10,744 bases of DNA from assembly GCA_029288335.1 (NCBI GenBank), contig JARIHJ010000087.1:1-10744 (forward strand), in the 5' to 3' direction. Made by a program: the position numbers and the translations under genes. The notes beneath the pieces are model-generated. The model made no database searches and had not been told where the DNA came from. It saw only the letters and a program-made list of their open reading frames with translations. This document shows positions 1 to 6,681 of the stretch, piece after piece (within the stretch, counting starts at the first letter, position 1; each line of letters begins with the position of its first letter). Source of the DNA: Candidatus Saccharimonadota bacterium. GTDB taxonomy: Bacteria; Patescibacteriota; Saccharimonadia; Saccharimonadales; UBA4665.

Positions 1-19
1 AGATGTGTATAAGAGACAG
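1..19. other. Tn5/Nextera mosaic-end adapter remnant
   Basis: The first 19 bases match exactly the 19-bp Tn5 transposase mosaic end used in Nextera-type library preparation. An exact match flush with the window edge is best explained as untrimmed adapter at a contig end, not as genomic DNA or a natural Tn5 copy: no IS50 sequence follows. True genomic sequence probably starts at base 20. Confidence 0.95.
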
Positions 20-74
20 GTTCGGCCGCCTTCCGGGGTGAAATAAATGGCGCTTGTTCAATTATTGTCGACAT
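20..74 (-). CDS. N-terminal fragment of an unidentified protein (cut by contig end)
   Basis: An ATG on the minus strand at 74 opens a frame reading MSTIIEQAPFISPRKAAE before it meets the adapter. The start is supported by an AGGAGA Shine-Dalgarno sequence at 85-90, ten bases upstream, and by a plausible promoter at 97-125. Eighteen codons are too few to recognise a family. It lies downstream of and co-oriented with the GT2 gene, whose stop codon overlaps the -35 box of this gene. Any residues translated from bases 1-19 are adapter and must not be counted. Confidence 0.55.
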
Positions 75-96
75 TTTTGTTTTATCTCCTACTCTC

Positions 97-125
97 GGCA
101 TACACCATTAGATAGTATTTGTCAA
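97..125 (-). promoter_or_regulatory. Promoter of the left-edge partial gene
   Basis: A perfect TTGACA -35 hexamer (120-125, minus) is followed after 17 bp by TATGCC (97-102), a weak -10. The -35 overlaps the TGA stop of the GT2 gene. Transcription would start around 90, giving a short leader that carries the AGGAGA ribosome-binding site. The -35 and spacing are good, the -10 poor. Confidence 0.45.
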
Positions 126-1636
126 GAGGGGTTCTGAACGATTGAAGCTTGGTTATTCGAATTTAAGCCCATTACTGGGCGGGCAGCGTCGCGGCCTTTC
201 CAGAGAACCTGGCCGAATTCGTACTTGGCCAGTGAGTAGTTAGCGAGGACAATGTCGACAAGAGCCGCCAGCAAGAAAATCGGGGCGGCTAGCAAACTAG
301 CGCCAAATTGGAGCCTGATAATCGTGCCGTAAATCGCGAGCCATAAAGCGCTAGCGACGGCCGCGAAAATTTCACTTAAGGTGCTCCAGCCGTAAAACGG
401 CAAAATTACAATTAGAGCAAACGACGCCACCAGCCAGGTAAACGTAAATAAACTGGCGCCAGCGACACTAGCGAGATGGCGGTGCAACAGCGGATAGCGC
501 GTGCGGATGGCGGTGGCACGCTGCTCTGCCGCTGATTTCGCGCTAGCCAGCGCCAGCGTTTTTTCACTTCTAATAAAGTTGTACTTGCTATCTCTGGCAG
601 CCAATTTAGCGAAATAGCGCTCTGGCACGATCTCACTCGCAATCGCCTTGAAGCCGCCGCCTCTCACTAGCAGGTCTTTTTTGACTAACCAGCAGGTCGA
701 CAGCACCGGTTGGCTCGCGCCAAATCTGGGCCGCGCCAGTTCCCAGAAGTAACGCATCGGCTGGATAATGAACGAGCGGTAATTTCGTCGGTTTAACGGC
801 ATTACGCTAATCATTTCACCGCCATCGGCGGTTAGCTTATCAACTAGTAATCTTAACGAATTTGGACCAAATCTGACATCGACACCACAGAATAAAATTA
901 GCTCACCGTTGGCCTCCTCCGCTAGCCGGTCGTAGGCCAGATTTTTGGCTAGCCAGCGGCTGGTCGGTTTTTCGCCTAGGATGAAGCGGACGCCGTCGTG
1001 CGCGAGGGCGCGGATAATTTCGCCAGTTTTACCGCCGGCTGAATCATCAAGTACGAGTACTTCTAACTTCGGATAATCGTTAGCGAGCAAGCTAGCAAGG
1101 CACTCTTCGAGGTCGCTAGTTTCGTCCTTAGCTGGGATTGCCACTGTTAGCGTCGGCAGCTCTCTTTGGCTTAAGTGTTTGCCGCTAGCAATAAATTTCG
1201 TTCGTCTTAATTGAACTCGAAAATTGCTGGCTAGTACAATAGCGACTAGCAGTTGGCTGGCAGCTAGCAGCTCGAGCCATACGCTGGCCGTTAGCGATTT
1301 TGGCCAATAATACGCTAGTGCCAGAACGGCTAATTCCGCCGCCAGCAAGACCCAGCTGGTTCGAATGCTAACCTGGCGTAAATTGTGTCGCTCCAGCCGC
1401 GCCGCCAAAATCCTAAATAAATTCACTTCTCGATAAAGCGCCAAAATGAGGAACAATACCGACAGCAAATTAACGTTTAGGGCTAGTAAAATTCCAGCGC
1501 TCGCAGCTGAACAGGCTTGGCCTATATAAGCCGCCAGCCTACCAAATTGCCTAGCTGGCGAGCGGCCGGCCGTGAGTTCCAAGAACGCTGACGCTAGCCA
1601 AACCACTGCTAGCGCGAGCCATAGATCGTGAGCCAT
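122..1636 (-). CDS. Membrane glycosyltransferase, family 2-like
   Basis: Predicted 504-residue integral membrane glycosyltransferase, expected to move a sugar from a nucleotide or lipid donor to an envelope acceptor; the substrate cannot be told. Hydrophobic segments lie near residues 5-20, 38-66, 92-112 and 117-138. A cytoplasmic GT-A domain follows at about 161-290, with VAIPAKDE at 165-172 and the nucleotide-binding LVLDDS at 194-199. Three more hydrophobic segments lie near 389-415, 420-440 and 445-466. Where GT2 enzymes normally carry DxD, this protein has GVD (251-253), so only the last Asp is kept. The ATG at 1636 sits 7 nt behind an extended -10 box. It is Ala/Leu/Ser-rich with unusually many CTAG tetranucleotides. 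The fold call is sound; the activity is inferred and may be altered by the changed DxD. Confidence 0.8.
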   Translation of the reverse strand: MAHDLWLALAVVWLASAFLELTAGRSPARQFGRLAAYIGQACSAASAGILLALNVNLLSVLFLILALYREVNLFRILAARLERHNLRQVSIRTSWVLLAAELAVLALAYYWPKSLTASVWLELLAASQLLVAIVLASNFRVQLRRTKFIASGKHLSQRELPTLTVAIPAKDETSDLEECLASLLANDYPKLEVLVLDDSAGGKTGEIIRALAHDGVRFILGEKPTSRWLAKNLAYDRLAEEANGELILFCGVDVRFGPNSLRLLVDKLTADGGEMISVMPLNRRNYRSFIIQPMRYFWELARPRFGASQPVLSTCWLVKKDLLVRGGGFKAIASEIVPERYFAKLAARDSKYNFIRSEKTLALASAKSAAEQRATAIRTRYPLLHRHLASVAGASLFTFTWLVASFALIVILPFYGWSTLSEIFAAVASALWLAIYGTIIRLQFGASLLAAPIFLLAALVDIVLANYSLAKYEFGQVLWKGRDAARPVMGLNSNNQASIVQNPS

Positions 1637-1643
1637 TAGTGCA

Positions 1644-1652
1644 ATTTTAGCA
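1644..1652 (-). promoter_or_regulatory. Extended -10 promoter of the GT2 gene
   Basis: On the minus strand TGC-TAAAAT (TGC 1650-1652, hexamer 1644-1649) lies 7 nt before the ATG at 1636. No convincing -35 is seen, as is common when the TGn extension is present. The spacing puts the transcription start at or within a couple of bases of the start codon, so the mRNA is probably leaderless. Confidence 0.6.
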
Positions 1653-1685
1653 AATCCTGGCTAACACCTTCGCTCACAAACAAGA

Positions 1686-1694
1686 TGCTAAACT
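1686..1694 (+). promoter_or_regulatory. Extended -10 promoter of kup
   Basis: TGC-TAAACT (1686-1694) lies 9 nt before the kup ATG at 1704, with no Shine-Dalgarno sequence in between. It mirrors the divergent GT2 promoter 34 bp away, so a 67-bp gap drives two genes in opposite directions. Confidence 0.55.
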
Positions 1695-1703
1695 ACGAAT
1701 AAG

Positions 1704-3596
1704 ATGAGCGCACAAATCAAAAAGCCAGCCGTGAATGCGCTAGCGCTCGGCGCGCTCGGTATCGTTTTCGGTGATCTCGGCACCAGCCCACTCTATACCC
1801 TGCAGGCAATTTTTGGCCGGCATCACCTCAGTATTAGCCAGGCCAGCGTGTACGGGCTGATCTCTGTCATTTTGTGGTCGGTCACGATCGTCGTAACCAT
1901 CAAATATATCGGCTTTTTGATGCGGGCTGACAATCACGGCGAGGGTGGCATAATGGCGCTGGTCGCACTAGTGCGCCGTCCGGATAATGCCCGGAGGCGG
2001 CGTGGCCTGATGATCCTACTGGGGCTGACTGGAATCGCCTTATTCTACGGTGATGGCGTGATTACGCCGGCGATTTCGGTGCTGTCGGCTGTCGAAGGCG
2101 TTAGCCTAAGCCTGCCTGGCCTAGCCTGGCTAGTTATACCTATAACTGTGGCAATTTTGTTATTACTTTTTCTGCTGCAGCGACGCGGCACCGGTAGTAT
2201 CGGTAAGTTCTTCGGCCCAGTTATGCTGGCGTGGTTTGTTGTATCGGCGCTCGGCGGCCTGGGGCAAATCATTCATCACCCTGGGATTTTACGGGCTTTA
2301 TCGCCCTGGCAGGCAGTTAGCTTCTTTATAAGTCATCCACTCGGGACTTTTCTGGCGATGAGCGGCGTCATCTTGGCGATTACCGGTGCAGAGGCGCTCT
2401 ATGCTGATATGGGCCACTTCGGCCGCCGGCCGATTACGCGCGCTTGGCTTATCACCGTATTTCCGGCGCTGTTGCTTAACTATATGGGGCAAGGCGCGTT
2501 AATCACGGCTAGTCCAGCGGCGATCTCGAGCCCTTACTTTCGGCTATTCCCAACCGGCCTGCAGCTGCCGGTGGTTGTCTTGGCGACAGCGGCGACGCTA
2601 ATCGCTTCGCAGTCGGTCATCGCCGGCGTATTTTCGCTGACACGTCAATCGATACACCTGGGTTTCGCCCCACGGATGACTATCAAGCACACCTCTAGCG
2701 AAGAAATTGGCCAAATCTACATCAACTCGCTGAACTGGGTACTGTGCGCTGTCGTCATTCTATTGGTGCTGACCTTCCGCACCAGCGCTAACCTCGCCGG
2801 CGCCTACGGCATTGCGGTGAGCGGCACGCTGGCGATTGACACTTTCCTGTTCCTCGCTGCTATGCGGCTCAGCCGTCACTGGAGCTGGTCAAAGATAGCA
2901 CCAGTCGCGTTGCTGCTTTTGCCGCTCGACCTCTTATTCGTTAGCTCTAGCTTGTCGAAATTCATTCACGGCGGGTGGGTGCCGCTCCTGATAGCGGCCG
3001 TCTCGCTGTTGGCGCTGACGACCTGGACCAAGGCCCACCGCCTAATGAACTTGGAACGCGAACGGATGGAGGGCAGCCTGGATGATTTTGCTAACGCCGT
3101 CCACCGCAGCCACCAACTCGTCCGCGTGCCGGGTACAGCGGTTTACATTGGTCACCACGGTTCGATGGCGCCGCTGGCGCTCAGGGCGACGCTGGAAGAT
3201 TTGCACGAGCTGCACCAGAACGTGATTGTCGTAACGGTACTGACTCTAGGCGTGCCGCACGTTCAGGCGGTAGAGCGTGTTAGTCTGGATAATCTCGGCA
3301 ATCCTGATGACGGCATTAGCCACTTGACCTTAAGTTTTGGTTTTAAAGATATTCCCAATATCCCGCTCGCCCTCGAGTCCGCTCAAGACGAAGGCAAGCT
3401 TGCCAAAAACTTCGACCCGCATAAAGTTTCCTATTTTGTGTCACGTAGCACGCCGGCCACAGAGACTAGCCAGCATATGTCGCGCTGGTGCAAGGCCCTT
3501 TTTGGCTTAATGGTTAGAAATGCTGCAACACCGGCCGATTATTATAAGCTACCCCTGGAACATACCTTGGAAATAAACACTTACGTGCCGATTTAA
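1704..3596 (+). CDS. kup: Kup-family potassium uptake transporter
   Basis: KUP/HAK/KT-family K+ importer, a proton-coupled carrier of the cytoplasmic membrane. The 630 residues match the usual bacterial length. Family signatures appear in order: GDLGTSPLY (23-31, with the cation-site Asp24), the ADNHGEGG loop (75-82), GDGVITPAISVLSAVEG (116-132), a TGAEALYADMGHFG block (227-240) and GAYGIAVSGT (366-375). About twelve hydrophobic segments fill residues 12-440, and a soluble C-terminal domain covers about 450-630. The ATG at 1704 is chosen because it sits 9 nt behind an extended -10 box and yields the standard N-terminus; there is no Shine-Dalgarno motif. The gene is complete and shows no damage. 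The family call is firm; the coupling ion is taken from family knowledge. Confidence 0.97.
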   Translation: MSAQIKKPAVNALALGALGIVFGDLGTSPLYTLQAIFGRHHLSISQASVYGLISVILWSVTIVVTIKYIGFLMRADNHGEGGIMALVALVRRPDNARRRRGLMILLGLTGIALFYGDGVITPAISVLSAVEGVSLSLPGLAWLVIPITVAILLLLFLLQRRGTGSIGKFFGPVMLAWFVVSALGGLGQIIHHPGILRALSPWQAVSFFISHPLGTFLAMSGVILAITGAEALYADMGHFGRRPITRAWLITVFPALLLNYMGQGALITASPAAISSPYFRLFPTGLQLPVVVLATAATLIASQSVIAGVFSLTRQSIHLGFAPRMTIKHTSSEEIGQIYINSLNWVLCAVVILLVLTFRTSANLAGAYGIAVSGTLAIDTFLFLAAMRLSRHWSWSKIAPVALLLLPLDLLFVSSSLSKFIHGGWVPLLIAAVSLLALTTWTKAHRLMNLERERMEGSLDDFANAVHRSHQLVRVPGTAVYIGHHGSMAPLALRATLEDLHELHQNVIVVTVLTLGVPHVQAVERVSLDNLGNPDDGISHLTLSFGFKDIPNIPLALESAQDEGKLAKNFDPHKVSYFVSRSTPATETSQHMSRWCKALFGLMVRNAATPADYYKLPLEHTLEINTYVPI

Positions 3597-3636
3597 AATT
3601 ACCAGCGCGGCCTTACGCCAGCCGCAGTCGTTGATG

Positions 3637-3642
3637 TACAAT
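3637..3642 (+). promoter_or_regulatory. -10 box of the PAP2 phosphatase gene
   Basis: TACAAT (5 of 6 to consensus) lies 8 nt before the ATG at 3651, directly preceded by TG but without the usual one-base spacer. No clear -35 is visible. Spacing again predicts a start of transcription at the start codon. Confidence 0.5.
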
Positions 3643-3650
3643 TAAGTTAA

Positions 3651-4148
3651 ATGCACGAGCTTACGATTATCGTTGCCAAATATTTCATTGGTCTGTCGAT
3701 TATTGCGACCATTGCGCTGCTCGTCGAGGTGGCGCTGCGGCGCGGCAAGCGCGAGATATATATCGTTGTCGCGCGCCTGATCCTAGGCGGAATTATCGCC
3801 CTGATTATTGCCTACATCGCCAGGAAACTCTACAACGACCCGCGGCCGTTCGTAGTCGGACACTTTAAGCCGTGGATTTCTCATGCGGCTGATAATGGCT
3901 TCGTCTCTGATCACACACTGCTAGCCAGCTTCCTAGCGTTCACCTGCTATTTTTACAAGAAATGGGTCGGTGTGGCACTACTGGGACTAGCTGTTGGCAT
4001 TGGTGCTGCTAGAGTGGCGGCCGGTGTGCACCATTGGGCCGATATCGGTTCGGCTATTGGCATTAGTCTAGTTTCGGCGCTACTAGCGCTATATATAGTG
4101 TCATTATTCACCAAGAAGCCCGTCCCGATTAAGCCAAAATCTCACTAA
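3651..4148 (+). CDS. PAP2-family phosphatase, BcrC-like undecaprenyl-diphosphate phosphatase
   Basis: A small (165-residue) polytopic membrane phosphatase, probably dephosphorylating undecaprenyl diphosphate so the lipid carrier can be reused in cell-wall synthesis. The three PAP2 motifs are present: a basic residue then DPRP (R58/K59 to R65-P66), FVSDHT (85-90, in place of PSGH; His89 is the expected proton donor) and the RxxxxxHxxxD signature R121-H127-D131, with H127 the expected nucleophile. Hydrophobic segments lie near residues 11-28, 38-57, 91-102, 107-124 and 133-153. The lysine-rich C-terminus is probably cytoplasmic. The SDH variant of motif 2 resembles BcrC-type enzymes more than phosphatidic-acid phosphatases, but lipid specificity cannot be proven from sequence. 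It has its own -10 box and seems monocistronic. Confidence 0.85.
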   Translation: MHELTIIVAKYFIGLSIIATIALLVEVALRRGKREIYIVVARLILGGIIALIIAYIARKLYNDPRPFVVGHFKPWISHAADNGFVSDHTLLASFLAFTCYFYKKWVGVALLGLAVGIGAARVAAGVHHWADIGSAIGISLVSALLALYIVSLFTKKPVPIKPKSH

Positions 4149-4172
4149 CTGGCTTAAACATCGGCCAAGGGC

Positions 4173-4202
4173 TTGCCATCACGCTTATGGTTGTGGTAAA
4201 GT
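4173..4202 (+). promoter_or_regulatory. Promoter of the alpha-glucan operon
   Basis: TTGCCA (-35, 4173-4178), an 18-bp spacer and TAAAGT (-10, 4197-4202) extended by TGG at 4194-4196. It is followed by an A-rich leader of about 40 nt before the GT4 start, unlike the other single-gene promoters here, which sit directly on the start codon. No other strong promoter is seen up to the operon end at 8619. Confidence 0.6.
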
Positions 4203-4248
4203 GGGGGTGAACCGAAAAATTAAAAGAACAAGAAAAGTGCGCTAACAG

Positions 4249-5448
4249 ATGAAAGTACTAATGCTGGGATGGGAGCTGCCTCCGCACAACAGCGGCGGGT
4301 TGGGAGTCGCGTGCTTGAATATGGCGAAAGCGCTGGCTCGTCGCGGCGTCGATATCGAGTTCGTGCTGCCGTATCTGGCACGACACGACGGGATCGATTT
4401 TATGAAGATCATTAGCGCCCTGCATTTTAAGCCCAGTGAAATTCAGTTCGCCTATGACAGTCTGCGTTACGATGAGGCTAGTGGAGACGGCCAGGCGGTC
4501 AGTATGGCCGAGCAACTCGCCCTCTATGAAACAGCGGTCGGACGCATCGCTGAGCTAGGTGAATATGATCTGATCCACGCGCACGATTGGCTGACCTTTC
4601 GGGCCGGCCTGCGCGCCAAAGAGCGCTTGAATGTACCCCTGATCTTGCATGTCCACTCGGTTGAGCGCGACCGCGCTGGCGGCAACGCTGGCAACCCGCT
4701 GGTGCGCGAAATTGAGGCGACATCGATGTTGTTAGCTGACCAAGTTATCGCCGTTAGCCAGCACACCAAGAACATAATTGTCAAAGATTACGGCATCCCA
4801 GCCGACAAGATTCTAATCGCTCATAACAGCTTAAATCCGTGGGAACTAGAGCCGCTAGACGAGGCTAACGCTTATCACTATCTATCGGCTAAAAAAGCGC
4901 AGGGCTATAAGGTGGTCGCTAGCGTCGGCCGGCTGACGATCCAAAAGGGCCTGCCAAACTTACTGTATGCCGCCAAGGCCGTCGTCGATCAGGTACCAAA
5001 GACGATTTTCCTGATTGTCGGCTCCGGTGAACAGTATCACGAGCTGATCGAGCTAGCTGCGCGGCTAGGTATTGGACGAAGTGTCGTCTTCACGGGCTTC
5101 CTACGTGGTAAAGCCTGGCGCGACGCTTACGCTATTGCCGATTTATTTGTGATGCCGTCGATTTCTGAGCCATTTGGCCTCACCCCGCTTGAAGCTATCG
5201 GCTATGGCACACCAGCCTTAATCTCTAAGCAGTCCGGTGTCAGCGAAGTGATTATGAACTGTCTCAAGGTGGACTTTTGGGATATCGACGAAATGGCGAA
5301 CCAGATCACCGCGGTCGTCCAAAACGATGGCATCGGTAAAGAGCTGCACGCTAGCAGCTATCAGGAATTCAGCCGTCTGTCTTGGGATCAAACTGCCGAG
5401 AAGCTCGACAACATCTTCAGAAGTCACTTAATCGGAGCGATGGCGTGA
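4249..5448 (+). CDS. Glycosyltransferase family 4, glycogen-synthase-like
   Basis: A GT-B fold retaining glycosyltransferase of 399 residues, most likely extending an alpha-1,4-glucan from a nucleotide-glucose donor in the cytoplasm. The N-terminal domain carries the GGLG loop (16-19) typical of glycogen/starch synthases, HAHDW (110-114) and HSVE (136-139). The C-terminal domain carries VGRLTIQKG (226-234, with Lys233 positioned to bind donor phosphate), FTGF (281-284) and the EX7E motif from Glu307 to Glu315 in EPFGLTPLE. It is shorter than classical GlgA (about 480) and resembles the GT4-type synthases found beside GH57 and GH15 genes in archaea. It lacks a clear Shine-Dalgarno sequence and ends in GTGA, where its stop overlaps the GH57 start. 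The donor (ADP- or UDP-glucose) is unknown; no glgC-like gene is in view. Confidence 0.85.
   Translation: MKVLMLGWELPPHNSGGLGVACLNMAKALARRGVDIEFVLPYLARHDGIDFMKIISALHFKPSEIQFAYDSLRYDEASGDGQAVSMAEQLALYETAVGRIAELGEYDLIHAHDWLTFRAGLRAKERLNVPLILHVHSVERDRAGGNAGNPLVREIEATSMLLADQVIAVSQHTKNIIVKDYGIPADKILIAHNSLNPWELEPLDEANAYHYLSAKKAQGYKVVASVGRLTIQKGLPNLLYAAKAVVDQVPKTIFLIVGSGEQYHELIELAARLGIGRSVVFTGFLRGKAWRDAYAIADLFVMPSISEPFGLTPLEAIGYGTPALISKQSGVSEVIMNCLKVDFWDIDEMANQITAVVQNDGIGKELHASSYQEFSRLSWDQTAEKLDNIFRSHLIGAMA
5434..5437 (+). promoter_or_regulatory. Ribosome-binding site deciding the GH57 start
   Basis: GGAG, 7 nt before GTG 5445, lies inside the 3' end of the GT4 gene. It favours the GTG over an in-frame ATG 63 bases upstream and fits translational coupling. 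Confidence 0.7.
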
Positions 5449-6650
5449 AGTCGATCGTTCTCTACCTGCACGTGCATCAACCCTACCGCGTGCGGCATTA
5501 CACGATCTTTGACGCCGGCGAACAGCACAATTACTTCAACGCACCGAGTGGCACAAACGAAAACAACGAAGACGTCATCCGAAAAGTTGCCGAGAAATCA
5601 TACTTACCGACTAACGCAGTGCTGCTAAAAATGCTTAACGGTAACCCTGATTTCAGATTAAGTCTGTCGATTACGGGGACTGTTATTGAGCAATTCGAGC
5701 GCTGGGCGCCAGAAGTTCTTGCCAGTTTCCAAGAATTAGTCGCAACCGGCCGCGTCGAGATTGTCGCCGAGACCTTCCATCATTCTCTGGCCTTTTTCTA
5801 CTCGAGAGAAGAATTCGAAGCGCAGGTCAAGATGCACCGCGAAAAAATCGAGCAAGTGTTCGGACAGACGCCAAAAGTCTTTCGTAACACCGAGCTCGCC
5901 TACAACAATGACCTAGCCTACTGGGCCGACCAGCACGGTTATAAAGCCATCTTGGCCGAGGGCTGGGATAAAACGCTCGGCTGGCGCAACCCGAATTTTG
6001 TCTATCGGCCCGCTTACACCGAAAATATCAAGTTATTAATGAAAAACTATAAACTGTCGGACGACATTGCCTTCCGTTTCGGTGATAAGAACTGGGCCGA
6101 GCACCCACTTTCGACCGAGAAGTTCTGCCATTGGCTGAACGCCGACCATAACGCCAATATCTTTAACCTGTTTATGGACTACGAGACCTTCGGTGAACAC
6201 CAGTGGGCTGACACTGGTATCTTTGACTTCCTCGAGAACTTACCGAAAGAATGGCAAAAGCAGTCGGAGCATAATTTCCTAACTGTTGGCGAAGCTGCCG
6301 ACGCCTATGATTCGTCTGATTTTGTTGATTGTCCGGATACGATCACCTGGGCCGACACCGAGCGCGACTTGTCAGCTTGGACTGGCAACGCTATGCAGCA
6401 AGAATCATTAAAGGCGCTTTATGACCTGGAAAATCAAATCAAAGACAGCGACGATTGGGACTTAATCGAGGACTGGCGCCGGCTGACGACCTCTGACCAC
6501 TTCTACTATATGTGCACCAAATGGTTCAAAGACGGCGACATCCACGCTTATTTTAGCCCCTACGAGACACCTTACATCGCTTATATCAATTTTATGAACG
6601 CCTGGCACGACCTGACTTACCGCCTAGCCGAGAAAGGCGTGACAGTATAA
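5445..6650 (+). CDS. GH57 alpha-amylase-type glycoside hydrolase
   Basis: A GH57 enzyme of 401 residues acting on alpha-1,4-glucans (amylase or 4-alpha-glucanotransferase). Starting at GTG 5445, the conserved regions are HQP (11-13), ETFHHS (109-114), FRNTELAY (146-153) with Glu150 the predicted nucleophile, and FMDYETFGEH (243-252) with Asp245 the predicted acid/base. A helical C-terminal region follows. Both catalytic residues are present, so it is not one of the inactive amylase-like GH57 proteins. The GTG start overlaps the GT4 stop in a 4-base GTGA and has GGAG upstream; an in-frame ATG at 5382 would force a 67-bp overlap and add about 21 unconserved residues. There is no signal peptide, so it is cytoplasmic. 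Its sequence resembles the type near MJ1611 of Methanocaldococcus (from memory). Exact specificity is not decidable here. Confidence 0.88.
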   Translation: MKSIVLYLHVHQPYRVRHYTIFDAGEQHNYFNAPSGTNENNEDVIRKVAEKSYLPTNAVLLKMLNGNPDFRLSLSITGTVIEQFERWAPEVLASFQELVATGRVEIVAETFHHSLAFFYSREEFEAQVKMHREKIEQVFGQTPKVFRNTELAYNNDLAYWADQHGYKAILAEGWDKTLGWRNPNFVYRPAYTENIKLLMKNYKLSDDIAFRFGDKNWAEHPLSTEKFCHWLNADHNANIFNLFMDYETFGEHQWADTGIFDFLENLPKEWQKQSEHNFLTVGEAADAYDSSDFVDCPDTITWADTERDLSAWTGNAMQQESLKALYDLENQIKDSDDWDLIEDWRRLTTSDHFYYMCTKWFKDGDIHAYFSPYETPYIAYINFMNAWHDLTYRLAEKGVTV

Positions 6651-6681
6651 ACTAATGTCAACCATGGGTGGGCTTTAGCTA

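Noticed and set aside
1..19. Natural Tn5/IS50 insertion
   Set aside because: Only the engineered 19-bp mosaic end is present, exactly at the contig edge, with no transposase or IS50 sequence.
3607..3625. GCGGC/GCCGC inverted repeat after kup as a terminator
   Set aside because: Only 5 bp with a 9-nt loop and no T tract on the plus strand. It may be chance and lies just before the PAP2 -10 box.
4258..4784. Three minus-strand frames opposite the GT4 gene
   Set aside because: Arg/Ser/Pro-rich composition typical of antisense shadows, mutual overlap, and no start signals.
5382..5444. ATG at 5382 as a longer start for the GH57 gene
   Set aside because: It would overlap the GT4 gene by 67 bp and add 21 residues without GH57 character. 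GTG 5445 has a GGAG site 7 nt upstream and the classic GTGA stop-start overlap, and the family N-terminus (LHVHQP) follows at once.
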